Positions 1-7,465 are shown, counted from the first letter of the stretch. The stretch: 12,060 nt of DNA from CAYRHS01 sp964424125 (GCA_964424125.1 CAYRHS010000094.1:1-12060), one strand, 5' to 3'. Numbers and translations are program-made. The notes: a model not told the origin generated them from the sequence alone.

Positions 1-1
1 T

Positions 2-514
2 GCGGCCGACGTCGGCGCCGTGCATGCGTGCGGAGTCGCGCTCGGTCGCGCGAGCCGCCGCAACCGCGCCCATTACCGGGCGCACTCCGTCGGGTTCATC
101 TTCCAGTTCTACAACCTGCTGCCCACGCTCACGGCGCTCGAGAACGTGACCGTCGGCCTCACCGTGGCCGACATCCCTCGCGAGGAGGCGCGAGCGCGCG
201 GACGCTCCTTCCTGGGTCGGGTCGGGCTCGAGCACGCGGAGGACAAGTTCCCGAGTCAGCTCTCGGGTGGCGAGCAACAGCGCGTCGCCATCGCCCGCGC
301 GCTCGCCAAACAGCCTCGACTCGTGCTCGCCGACGAACCCACGGGCAATCTCGACGAGGCCACCGCCGCCGACGTGCTTGACCTCATGCGCGGGCTCAAC
401 ACCGACACCGGCATCACCTTCGTCGTCGCCAGCCACGATCCCGCGGTCGCCGCGGTCGGCAGCCGGGTCGTGCGGCTCTCGGCGGGGAAGATCGTCGCGG
501 AAGATCCTCGATGA
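2..514 (+). CDS. ABC exporter ATP-binding protein (LolD/MacB-type), 5' truncated
   Basis: This is the C-terminal portion of an ABC ATPase that would power the permease directly downstream; the frame is open to the window edge, so the true start and the Walker A loop lie outside. Visible motifs, in order, are the Q-loop (GFIFQFYNLL, Gln codon near 104), the ABC signature LSGGEQQRVAIARAL (from 260), Walker B LVLADEPTGNLD (near 320-340) with the catalytic Glu, and the H-loop VVASHD (His near 434). The LADEPTGNLD form and the FtsX-like partner are typical of the LolD/MacB/FtsE group, which couples ATP hydrolysis to mechanical movement of a periplasmic or extracellular domain rather than to classical substrate import. 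Its TGA overlaps the ATG of the permease as ATGA, so the two are probably translationally coupled. The GTG at 20 is internal and should not be taken as the start. The substrate is unknown. Confidence 0.95.
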   Translation, partial: AADVGAVHACGVALGRASRRNRAHYRAHSVGFIFQFYNLLPTLTALENVTVGLTVADIPREEARARGRSFLGRVGLEHAEDKFPSQLSGGEQQRVAIARALAKQPRLVLADEPTGNLDEATAADVLDLMRGLNTDTGITFVVASHDPAVAAVGSRVVRLSAGKIVAEDPR

Positions 515-2826
515 TCTTCGCGCGCAAGGCCTGGCGCGACCTGCGCGTCATGGGCCTGCGCGCGCTGCTGGTGGTCATCGTGATCGGCGCCGGATCCGGG
601 GTCGCCGCGGGCGTCAGCCTCGCGCTCGACAACGTGCGAGCCACTCGTGACGCGTTCTATCGCGACTACGGCCTGGCCGACCTGGACGTCCGCCTCACCA
701 AGGCAGTCCCGCCAGGCGAGCTCACGAGCCACGCGGCCGACGCCGGGGCGACCGATAGCGAGGCGCGACTCATCCTCGACGGGTCGGCACAGGCCGAGGC
801 GACCGGCGAGACGGCCGCGGAGGTCGTCGGGATGCCCCCCGACACGACGCTGAACCAGCTGGCCGTGCTCGACGGTGAACCCCTGTCCTCGTCGAAGCCG
901 GACGGCGCGCTGGTCGAGGCGGACTTCGCCCACGAAGCGAAGCTGAAGGTCGGCGACGAGCTGTCGCTGAACCTCGGCGGTCGGCCGCTGACCATACGGG
1001 TGCGGGGAGTGACGCGGAGCCCCGAGTACCTGCTGGCCTCCGCCGATCCCAGCTACTTGATCCCGCAGCCCGGCTCCCTGGCCGTGGTGTTCCTACCGCG
1101 CGACGGGCTCCAGGAGCTCGTCGCAAGCGGCGACGTCGCCAACGACCTCGCGGTGGACTTCCCGCCCGGCACACCGCTCGACCGTCAGCTGCAGGTCGCG
1201 GACGGACTGTCTGTGCAACGCCTGACCCCCCGGGACGAGCAGTTCAGCACTCGCTTCACCGACGCCGACGTCGAGGCGTTCTCGACGTTCACGCCCGTGC
1301 TCGGGGCGATGTTCGCGGTCATCGGCCTGCTGCTGATCATGCTGAGCCTCCGCCGGCTCGTCCACGCGCAGCGGCGCGAGCTCGGCAGCCTGCTGGCGTT
1401 GGGCTACTCGCGGCGCACGGTCGTGCTGGCGGTGCTCGCCCCGGCCGCCGTGCTCGGCGTCGCCGGCGCGGTTCTCTCGATCGGCGTGACCGTCGGCGTC
1501 GGCGCGCTCGTCGCCGGCGTCTACTCGCGCGCCGTCGGCTTCCCCACGGTCACGCATTCGCTCGCGGTGTGGCCGCTGGTGGTCGCTGTGGGCCTCGCGC
1601 TGGGGGCCACCCTTCTGGCGGCCCTGCTGCCCGCCTTGCAGCTCACGCGGCTCGAACCGACCGAGGCGATGCGAGGTGAGTCCCCGACCTCCTTCCACCT
1701 GCCGGGCTGGCTGGAACGGACGACAGCCGCCGGCGGCGAGACGGCCACCTACGCCGCACGCAGCCTCATCCGCCGGCCCGTGCTCACCCTCGCGACGGTG
1801 GTGAGCGTCGGGGCTGCCATCGGACTCGGCGCCGCGCTCAACATCGTCGCGACGTCCGCGACCCGCTCCGTCGCGTCGACCCTCGACGCGCAGCGTTGGA
1901 CCCACACGGTCGACCTGGCCGCGCCGCTCCCCGAGTCCGAGGCCACGGCGATCGGGCGCGACAGCGGCGCCGACGCGGTCGAGCCGATCGTGCAGGGATT
2001 CGCGCAGCTCGAAGTCGACAGCCGGCAGCCCGAGAGCGTGCGCCTGGTCGGCGTCCCGGCGAGGTCACGGCTCCAGCATCTCGACATCACCGACGGTGGA
2101 CCGCCGGGATCGGGACGCATCGTCGTGAGCGAGCAGACGGCCGACGGCCTGGGGGTCGGGATCGGGGACGAGCTCACGCTCGTCACGCCGTCGACGAGCG
2201 AGACCGTGGTGGTGTCGGGGACGGCGCGGACGCTCGCCGGCGCCGACAGCTTCCTTCCCGCCGACGAGGCGGCGGCCGCGCTGGGCCTCGAGGGGGAGGC
2301 CACGGACCTGCTCGTCGTCGGCAACTCGGAAACGGCCGACCGGCTGCGGTCCGACCCGGCCGTGGCGCGGGTGGTCTCGAAGGCCGACGCCCAGCAGGGA
2401 ATGGACGACCTGATGGCCGAGCTCACCGAGCTGCTCGACGTGTTGCTGATCATCAGCCTGGTCGTCGGGACGTTCTTCCTGATCTCCAGCCTGGCGTTGA
2501 CGCATCTCGACCGGCAGGGCGAGTTCGCGACCCTGCGCGCCCTCGGCTACGGGCGGCTGCCCATCGCGCTGATCGTCGGGGGCGAGGTGCTGCTCGAGAC
2601 CGCGGCCGCGGCGGCCCTCTCGGTGCCGCTGGCGATCCTGATCGCCTGGCCGCTGGTCCGCCGAATCGGCGACGCCTGGTTCCGCATCGACTTGCTCCCG
2701 CAGGTCGGCAACTTCGTCGTGATCCTCCCCGCGCTCGGGCTGGCGCTCGCGGCGGCCGCTCTGGCGATCAGGCAGGTGCAACAACTCGACATCGCCACCG
2801 TCGTTCGCGCCCGGCTCATCGACTGA
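511..2826 (+). CDS. FtsX/MacB-type ABC transporter permease
   Basis: This 771-residue membrane protein is the permease partner of the preceding ATPase. By eye it has eight membrane segments: one near residues 14-36, three in a first FtsX domain (about 260-280, 303-338, 354-378), one near 424-447, and three in a second FtsX domain (about 642-664, 686-717, 735-753). Two large soluble extracytoplasmic regions lie between segments 1 and 2 (about 40-255) and between 5 and 6 (about 450-635), resembling the MacB periplasmic core. The repeats RRELGSLLALGYSRR and QGEFATLRALGYGR are the conserved cytoplasmic coupling-helix motifs of each FtsX half, so this is an internally duplicated permease. Family members act in lipoprotein or lipid movement, peptide or drug efflux, or cell-wall signalling; the substrate cannot be read here. 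The ATG overlaps the upstream stop by four bases. The gene ends five bases before the stop of the convergent cyclase gene. Confidence 0.93.
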   Translation: MIFARKAWRDLRVMGLRALLVVIVIGAGSGVAAGVSLALDNVRATRDAFYRDYGLADLDVRLTKAVPPGELTSHAADAGATDSEARLILDGSAQAEATGETAAEVVGMPPDTTLNQLAVLDGEPLSSSKPDGALVEADFAHEAKLKVGDELSLNLGGRPLTIRVRGVTRSPEYLLASADPSYLIPQPGSLAVVFLPRDGLQELVASGDVANDLAVDFPPGTPLDRQLQVADGLSVQRLTPRDEQFSTRFTDADVEAFSTFTPVLGAMFAVIGLLLIMLSLRRLVHAQRRELGSLLALGYSRRTVVLAVLAPAAVLGVAGAVLSIGVTVGVGALVAGVYSRAVGFPTVTHSLAVWPLVVAVGLALGATLLAALLPALQLTRLEPTEAMRGESPTSFHLPGWLERTTAAGGETATYAARSLIRRPVLTLATVVSVGAAIGLGAALNIVATSATRSVASTLDAQRWTHTVDLAAPLPESEATAIGRDSGADAVEPIVQGFAQLEVDSRQPESVRLVGVPARSRLQHLDITDGGPPGSGRIVVSEQTADGLGVGIGDELTLVTPSTSETVVVSGTARTLAGADSFLPADEAAAALGLEGEATDLLVVGNSETADRLRSDPAVARVVSKADAQQGMDDLMAELTELLDVLLIISLVVGTFFLISSLALTHLDRQGEFATLRALGYGRLPIALIVGGEVLLETAAAAALSVPLAILIAWPLVRRIGDAWFRIDLLPQVGNFVVILPALGLALAAAALAIRQVQQLDIATVVRARLID

Positions 2827-2840
2827 GCCCGTCACGGGCT
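2826..2840. terminator. possible bidirectional terminator hairpin between convergent genes
   Basis: A perfect 6-bp inverted repeat, AGCCCG/CGGGCT, with a 3-base loop TCA sits exactly at the junction of the convergent permease and cyclase genes. The loop is the stop codon of the minus-strand cyclase gene. There is no T-tract on either side, so this would be a weak or U-less hairpin at best; in such a GC-rich sequence it may be a chance structure. Confidence 0.3.
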
Positions 2841-5453
2841 GGGAGCGGTCTCGTCGACCGCCACCAGCGCGGCCTCGACGGCCGCGTCGAGATCGAGGAG
2901 ACGGCCCTGCGCCGCGGCGCGCCGGTAGCGGTCGTCGCCCAACTGGGTCTCTGCACCCCGCCGGGTGTCTTCGTAGAAGAGGTGTTCGTAGGCAGGCACG
3001 GGGGTGCCGGCCTCCTCGCGCAGCCCCTCCGTGGCACCCAGGAGCAGCGCCGCGACCTCGGGCCGGCCGGTCGCCAGCACCCAGGCGGCGGTGCTCTCCA
3101 GGCAGTGGGCGGTGCAGAGCTCGGACCCGACCTGGCGGAAGAGCACCAGTGCTTCGCGCAGCGCGTCGCTCGCTTCCTCGGTCCGACCGGAGGCGAGCCA
3201 ACGCGAGATCGCGGAGAGCTCGGCGCTGTGGGCGACGACGTGGGGCATGCCGGACGGCTGGACGAGCGCGGCGTGCTCCCGGCTGTGCTCCACGGCTCGA
3301 TTCCGGTCGCCGTACATCGCCTCCCAGATGGTCACGAACTGGAGGCTGAACGCGATGCCGACCGGGTCACCGAGGCGGCGAAAGGTCTCGAGCGCCGCGT
3401 CGAACCTCGCCTTCACCTCGCTGGGCGAACGGGATCCCCACTCGGCCATCCCCAGACCGTGCAGTGCCCACGCCGCGCCGCGGTCGTTGCCGACGCGCCG
3501 GTACAGCTCGAGGGCTCGCTCCAGGCGTACGCACGCCGCGTCGTCGTCGCCCTGGAGCTGGGTCAGGCTCCCCGCGCTGTACAGGGCCTTGGCCAGGATC
3601 GACGGCGGTGCCTCGGGCGCCGCGGCGAGCAGTCGGTCGAGCCATTGACGGCCCTCGCGGATCGCCCGGATGTACCAGTAGCGGTACAGCGTCGCGGCCG
3701 CGGCGAGCCCGGTGCTCGAGTCCGTGGCGTCGAGCGACCAGGCCAACGCGGCGCGCACGTTGTCGAGCTCGGTCGCGACCGCGTCGAGCCAGCGCTCCTG
3801 GTCGGGTCCATCGAGATGCACCGCCGCGGTCCGGGCGAAGTCGTTGACCCAGGAGAGGTGGGCGTCCCGCAGCTGCGGGAGCTCCCCACGTTCGACGAGG
3901 CGATCCCGACCGTAGGCACGCGTCGTCTCCAGGAGCCGATAGCGGCTGTCCGGCCCCACCTGTTCCCGGACGACGAGCGACCGGTCGGTGAGACCGGTGA
4001 GGAGCTCGAGCACGTCGGCCGCCTCCACCGGTTCGCCGACACAGACCTGTTCGACCGCGTCGAGGGTGAAGCCGCCGGGAAACACGGAGAGGCGGTCGAA
4101 GAGCTGCCGTTCGGGCTCCTCCAGTAAGTCGTAGCTCCACGCGACCGTGGCCTCGAGGGTTCGTTGCCGGGGCAACGCGGTCCGGGTGCCGCCCGTCAGG
4201 AGCCGGAACCGGTCGTCGAGGCGGTCCGCGATCTCTTCTGCCGCCAGGACCCGCACCCGGGCTGCCGCGAGCTCGATGGCCAGGGGCAGGCCGTCGAGCC
4301 GCCGGCAGATCTGGGCGATGGCCTTGGACGCCGACGCGGAGGGCTGGTACCGGGGCTCCACCTCGCGTGCCCGCTCCAGGAAGAGCTGCTCCGCCCCCGA
4401 GGTCCCGTCGTCTCCCGGCAAGTCGAGGGACGGGACCCGCCACGCGACCTCCCCGGGCAGGTTCGGCGCCTCCCGGCTGGTCGTCAGCACGGTCACCTTC
4501 GGACAACGCAACAGGACCGTGTCGACGAGGGTCGCGACGGCGTCGACGAGGTGCTCGCAGTTGTCGAGCACCAGGAGCACCTCGCGGTCCCGGAGGTGCC
4601 ACACGACGCTGTCGACCAGGGTGCGTCCGGGTTGCTCGGCGATCTCCAGGGCCGACGCCACCTGCTGCGGCACCAGGTCGGGATCGCCGAGTCCCGCCAT
4701 CTCCACCAGCCACACACCGTCGGCGAACCGGTCGGCCTGCTCGGCCGCGAGCTGGAGGGCCAGCCGCGTCTTGCCGACACCGCCGGCGCCGGTGAGGGTG
4801 AGCAACCGGGTCCCGTCGAGGAGCTCGGCGAGCTCGCGCAGCTCCGACTCGCGCCCGACGAAGCTGGAGAGCTCCGCGGGCAGGTTCGTGGCCAGCGCGT
4901 CGAGCGAGCGCAGGGGAGGGAACCGTGCCGGCAAGTCGGGGTGCAGGACCTGATGGAGGCCGACCACGGCCGACAGGTCGCGCAGCCGGTGCGGCCCCAG
5001 GTCGAGGAAGGACACGTTCGGCGGCGGCTGCGGCGCGGCACGATGGTTGGTGGCCGCCGACACGACCACCTGGTTGCCGTGGGCGACCGCCATGATCCGG
5101 GCACAGCGGTTGACCGGAGGTCCGTGGTAGTCGCCCTTCTCCGGTTCCGCCTCGGCGGTGTGGAGCCCCATGCGTGCGCGCAGCGGTCCCGTCTCGCCCC
5201 ACGACGTCGCCAGCAGCGCCCGTTGGGCCTCGACCGCCGCACCGACCGCGGCGCTCGCGGTCGGGAAGGCGGCGAACACCCCGTCGCCGGTGTCCTTCAC
5301 GACCACCCCGCCGTGCTCCACCACGGCTTCGCGCACGCGGGACTGATGCTCCCGGAGCGCCGAGGGCATGGCTTCGGGGTGACGCTCCCAGGCGTCGGTG
5401 CTCCCCTCGATGTCGGTGAACAGGAAGGTGACCTCACCGGCGGGAAAGGCCAT
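2832..5453 (-). CDS. class III adenylyl cyclase fused to STAND/NB-ARC-type ATPase and TPR-like repeats
   Basis: This 873-residue cytoplasmic signalling protein starts with a class III cyclase domain (about 5-170). All six canonical catalytic positions are visible: metal-binding D14 and D57, adenine-selecting K53 and D108, and transition-state N115 and R119, with the spacing seen in mycobacterial class III cyclases. It should therefore make cAMP from ATP if folded as a dimer. A STAND-type ATPase follows, with Walker A GAGGVGKT (222-229), Walker B LLVLDNCEH (293-301), TTSR (324-327) and GLPLAIELAAAR (388-399). A helical, TPR-like region fills about 560-840. Related actinobacterial regulators often end in a LuxR helix-turn-helix; this one stops after the TPR region, so the cyclase is the only evident output. 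The ATG at 5453 has a strong GGAGG site (5459-5463) at five bases. The upstream signal is unknown; nucleotide-driven oligomerisation via the ATPase is inferred from the family. Confidence 0.93.
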   Translation of the reverse strand: MAFPAGEVTFLFTDIEGSTDAWERHPEAMPSALREHQSRVREAVVEHGGVVVKDTGDGVFAAFPTASAAVGAAVEAQRALLATSWGETGPLRARMGLHTAEAEPEKGDYHGPPVNRCARIMAVAHGNQVVVSAATNHRAAPQPPPNVSFLDLGPHRLRDLSAVVGLHQVLHPDLPARFPPLRSLDALATNLPAELSSFVGRESELRELAELLDGTRLLTLTGAGGVGKTRLALQLAAEQADRFADGVWLVEMAGLGDPDLVPQQVASALEIAEQPGRTLVDSVVWHLRDREVLLVLDNCEHLVDAVATLVDTVLLRCPKVTVLTTSREAPNLPGEVAWRVPSLDLPGDDGTSGAEQLFLERAREVEPRYQPSASASKAIAQICRRLDGLPLAIELAAARVRVLAAEEIADRLDDRFRLLTGGTRTALPRQRTLEATVAWSYDLLEEPERQLFDRLSVFPGGFTLDAVEQVCVGEPVEAADVLELLTGLTDRSLVVREQVGPDSRYRLLETTRAYGRDRLVERGELPQLRDAHLSWVNDFARTAAVHLDGPDQERWLDAVATELDNVRAALAWSLDATDSSTGLAAAATLYRYWYIRAIREGRQWLDRLLAAAPEAPPSILAKALYSAGSLTQLQGDDDAACVRLERALELYRRVGNDRGAAWALHGLGMAEWGSRSPSEVKARFDAALETFRRLGDPVGIAFSLQFVTIWEAMYGDRNRAVEHSREHAALVQPSGMPHVVAHSAELSAISRWLASGRTEEASDALREALVLFRQVGSELCTAHCLESTAAWVLATGRPEVAALLLGATEGLREEAGTPVPAYEHLFYEDTRRGAETQLGDDRYRRAAAQGRLLDLDAAVEAALVAVDETAPSP

Positions 5454-5639
5454 TCGTTCCTCCGTTTCGCTCCTCGATCACCGTACCGGTGCGAGGTCCA
5501 CGAACGTGAGGGCCGCGTCCTGCGCGGCGTTGCGCGCCGAAGCCGGCGAGGTCCACCGCGCGTGGCGTCTCCGGCACGGGTCGAAACCCCGGGCTGGTAC
5601 GCTCGTGTCGACCCCTACTCGGCGGGGACGCCTGGTTTG

Positions 5640-5658
5640 GTCGGATCACCGATCCGAC
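5640..5658. repeat. perfect 8-3-8 inverted repeat in leader of small zinc-ribbon gene
   Basis: GTCGGATC (5640-5647) and GATCCGAC (5651-5658) are exact reverse complements separated by ACC. The element lies 47 bases before the small gene's start and downstream of its putative -10, so it could be an operator for a dimeric repressor or a hairpin in the 5' leader. No second copy was noticed in the window. The function is not established. Confidence 0.55.
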
Positions 5659-5691
5659 ACGCAGGCTCGACGCCTCTTCTGAGCCGCAACC

Positions 5692-5698
5692 AGAGGAG
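5692..5698 (+). promoter_or_regulatory. ribosome binding site fixing the start of the small zinc-ribbon gene
   Basis: AGAGGAG lies seven bases before the ATG at 5706. It is the reason for choosing this start rather than any codon in the very long open frame that runs upstream through the antisense of the cyclase gene. Its first part (AGAGG, 5692-5696) is complementary to CCTCT at 5673-5677, so it could be partly masked in the mRNA. Confidence 0.7.
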
Positions 5699-5705
5699 TC
5701 GTGCG

Positions 5706-5909
5706 ATGCCGTCACTGAGCGCTTCGAGCACCGACCATTCAGCCCCGCAGGCGAACTACGTCGCGCCGGTGCGGCCCCGCACCGGCCCCGGACACATCGA
5801 CTCGTACGGCGGCGATCGAGTCTGCGCCATACGGGGATGTGCCACTCGGCTCTCTCGCTACAACAAGACCTCGCGCTGCTGGGTCCACCGCGAGAACGGC
5901 GACGGCTGA
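5706..5909 (+). CDS. small zinc-ribbon-like protein (C-x4-C-x12-C-x2-H), 67 residues
   Basis: This 67-residue protein has a low-complexity N-terminal half rich in Ser, Pro and Arg, and a compact C-terminal motif: C40, C45, C58 and H61 around the sequence GCATRLSRYN. The four residues are spaced as a plausible single zinc site. I recall similar C...C-x-LS-x-YN...C-x2-H segments in small actinobacterial and actinophage proteins of unknown role, but I cannot name a family with certainty. There is no signal peptide or membrane segment. The start is set by the ribosome binding site at 5692-5698; the frame is open far upstream but that part is the antisense of the cyclase gene. It is transcribed alone, convergent with the ODP gene 43 bases downstream. 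A nucleic-acid-binding or regulatory adaptor role would be a guess. Confidence 0.7.
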   Translation: MPSLSASSTDHSAPQANYVAPVRPRTGPGHIDSYGGDRVCAIRGCATRLSRYNKTSRCWVHRENGDG

Positions 5910-5920
5910 GCATCGCCGTC
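5901..5920 (+). terminator. possible hairpin over the stop codon of the small zinc-ribbon gene
   Basis: GACGGC (5901-5906) pairs with GCCGTC (5915-5920) across an 8-base loop that begins with the TGA stop. No T-tract follows. It may contribute to termination of the small gene together with the stronger hairpin at 5945-5962. Confidence 0.25.
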
Positions 5921-5944
5921 CTCGCGGTCGGTCTGACAGCGCCG

Positions 5945-5962
5945 CGCGGCCCTCAGGCCGCG
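5945..5962. terminator. GC-rich hairpin at convergent junction, likely terminator
   Basis: CGCGGCC (5945-5951) and GGCCGCG (5956-5962) form a perfect 7-bp stem with a CTCA loop. The loop contains the stop codon of the minus-strand ODP gene. The location between two convergent genes and the all-GC stem suit a bidirectional, U-less actinobacterial terminator, but there is no T-tract on either side to confirm it. Confidence 0.4.
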
Positions 5963-6666
5963 ACGACGCTGCGCTGGTCGTGGAACGCGGCCAGCTCGCG
6001 CAGCCAGGTCCCGCCGGGCCCCGTGTGCGCGGGCCCGTGCATCAGCGCCAGCGTCGACGGGTCGAGCGAGGCGAGCGCCTCGATCGTCGACGCGGTGTGG
6101 GGAGCACCGCAGGTGTAGCCGAACTGCTCCTCGGCCGCGACGGTCGCCTCCATCGGGGACTCGGTGCTCACCGCGCCGTGCTCGCCGGTCTGGGTGAAGA
6201 GGTCACCGCAGAGCAGCGTCGAGGTGGTCTCCTCGTAGAAGATCCCGGCGTCCCAACCGTGGGGAACGTGCGGCGTCGCGAGGTAGCGAAGGCGCTTGCC
6301 CCCCAGGTCGAGCACCTGCTGGTCCTGGAGCGGTACGGGGGGCCGGTCGGCGAGGTCGTTCACCGACACCATGCAGCCGAGCCCACCGAACGCGACCTGC
6401 GCGTCGGGCGCGGCCGCGAGCCAGCTGTTCAACGCACCGCACTCGTCGGCCTCGACGTGCCCGAAGCTGATCCATCGCAACTGGTCCACCGGCAGCACGC
6501 GGGCCACGGCCTCGGAAACGAGCGGGAACAGCGCGCGCAACCCGGCGTGGAACAGCATCGGCTCGTCCGCGACGACGAGGATCTGGTTGAAGGAGAGGTC
6601 GGCGTCGGGGACGTAGGTCGAGATGCGATAGATGTCGTCGTTGATCTGGTCGATGGTCGTGTTCAT
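5953..6666 (-). CDS. ODP-type diiron metallo-beta-lactamase-fold protein, no flavodoxin domain
   Basis: This 237-residue protein matches the beta-lactamase-like diiron domain of flavodiiron proteins. The ligand set is visible: H70, E72 and D74 (motif HVEADE), H133 (TPHVPHGWD), D155 (CGDLF) and H210 (LMHGPAH). The acidic H-x-E-x-D signature, unlike the H-x-H-x-D-H of hydrolytic members, points to a non-heme diiron site that binds O2 or NO. Flavodiiron enzymes carry a C-terminal flavodoxin domain; here the protein ends soon after the last ligand, so it resembles the stand-alone ODP group, which may sense oxygen or need a separate electron donor. The residue after D74 is Glu where flavodiiron proteins have His. 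The start at 6666 is chosen for the AGGAG site at 6673-6677; the open frame extends to 6774 but that part overlaps the upstream gene. It is the last gene of the TetR-DinB-ODP operon, 31 bases after its neighbour. Confidence 0.88.
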   Translation of the reverse strand: MNTTIDQINDDIYRISTYVPDADLSFNQILVVADEPMLFHAGLRALFPLVSEAVARVLPVDQLRWISFGHVEADECGALNSWLAAAPDAQVAFGGLGCMVSVNDLADRPPVPLQDQQVLDLGGKRLRYLATPHVPHGWDAGIFYEETTSTLLCGDLFTQTGEHGAVSTESPMEATVAAEEQFGYTCGAPHTASTIEALASLDPSTLALMHGPAHTGPGGTWLRELAAFHDQRSVVAA

Positions 6667-6697
6667 GGCTCGCTCCTGGTCGTGAGTTTCGATTCGG

Positions 6698-7465
6698 CTA
6701 GAAGGGGACGATCGTGGTGAGCAGCCCGGTCGCTTCTTCGCGACCGGCGAGGGTGCGGCAGAACTCGACCGCATCGAGGCTCAGGTGCTCGGCGTCGGGT
6801 GCATCCGGGTCGTGCGCGTACGCACCGCCGGCCGGGCCGGTGAGCTCGAGCTGGAACGGGCGGCCGTGGCGCCGGGCCCACTCGGCGACGACGTCGGCAA
6901 CGATGCGACCGTCGTGCTCGGGGCTGAGCTCGAGCACGGACCCGGTGGCCCGGGCCGCGTCGACACGGTGCATCCACAGGTCGCGCAGGTAGATCGTGTC
7001 CATGAGGTAGCCGAGCTTCCAGCGCTCGACCACCGGTCCGTCGATGGCGAGCTTGGCGTGGTTGCGGACGAGCCCGGGAGTCCGTCGGCGGCCACGGACG
7101 GTCTTCGGCGCGATCGTGGCGAGCCGATCGACGAGCTCGCCTGGGCCGAGGTCCTGACGTTCGCGCACCTGCACGTTCGACAGTGCGGCTTCGAGCGGCC
7201 CGCCGTGGTGCTTGCGGTGGGATCGGGCCAATCGCAGCTGGTGCACGTTCTCGCGCATGGACGCGCCCGCCTCGCACGCGCCCAGGACGTGCTGGTACAT
7301 CGCGCGCACGTCCCACGCGGGGCACTCGGTCTGCGCGGCCCATGCGCGCTCGGGTAGTGATCGCAGCATCGCGAGCGTGCACTCCAGCTCGTCGGCCTGG
7401 AGACGCATCGCCTCGTCGTGCGAGAGGGCGTCGATGGTCGAGACGTCGATCATGGTCATGGTCAT
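6698..7465 (-). CDS. mycothiol-dependent maleylpyruvate isomerase family (DinB-like) protein
   Basis: This 255-residue protein has a DinB-like four-helix N-terminal domain with a candidate metal triad: H59 in CPAWDVRAMYQHVLG, and D162 and H166 in LRDLWMHRVD. The spacing matches the H/E/H triad of the corynebacterial mycothiol-dependent maleylpyruvate isomerase, with Asp in place of Glu. The C-terminal part (about 195-255), ending in AVEFCRTLAGR, resembles the family's second domain. Such enzymes use zinc-bound mycothiol for isomerisation or thiol transfer; the substrate here cannot be told, and no aromatic-degradation genes are nearby. The first of three closely spaced Met codons is chosen: its ATG overlaps the TetR stop as ATGA and has GAGGAG (7472-7477) six bases upstream. 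Translation is thus coupled to the regulator, and the gene is followed by the ODP gene in the same operon. Confidence 0.87.
   Translation of the reverse strand: MTMTMIDVSTIDALSHDEAMRLQADELECTLAMLRSLPERAWAAQTECPAWDVRAMYQHVLGACEAGASMRENVHQLRLARSHRKHHGGPLEAALSNVQVRERQDLGPGELVDRLATIAPKTVRGRRRTPGLVRNHAKLAIDGPVVERWKLGYLMDTIYLRDLWMHRVDAARATGSVLELSPEHDGRIVADVVAEWARRHGRPFQLELTGPAGGAYAHDPDAPDAEHLSLDAVEFCRTLAGREEATGLLTTIVPF

Larger units (their letters stand above)
5454..5705. other. divergent intergenic region with putative promoters
   Basis: This 252-bp region separates the minus-strand cyclase gene from the plus-strand small zinc-ribbon gene and should hold both promoters. For the cyclase, a minus-strand TACGGT (5480-5485) fits the TANNNT -10 pattern and would give a leader of about 20 bases containing the GGAGG site. 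For the small gene, TACGCT (5598-5603) is a possible -10 and would give a leader of roughly 95 bases. No clear -35 was seen for either. The plus-strand leader contains an 8-3-8 inverted repeat and short complementary segments that are listed separately. No additional open frame here looked genuine. Confidence 0.45.

Noticed and set aside
1896..4127. 743-codon plus-strand open frame spanning the permease end and the antisense of the cyclase gene
   Set aside because: It crosses two well-supported genes in other frames, and its product is Arg/Gly-rich without any recognisable domain. It is a high-GC shadow.
3367..5202. 611-codon minus-strand frame inside the cyclase gene
   Set aside because: It is a shifted frame of the cyclase gene with low-complexity Arg/Ala/Gly/Pro composition; the +0 frame carries all catalytic motifs.
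4164..5705. Upstream part of the 581-codon plus-strand frame that ends with the small zinc-ribbon gene
   Set aside because: It is antisense to the cyclase gene and has no domain. A strong ribosome site fixes the real start at 5706.
6667..6774. 36-residue N-terminal extension of the ODP protein
   Set aside because: It overlaps the 3' end of the DinB-like gene; the ribosome site at 6673-6677 and the conserved domain start support 6666.
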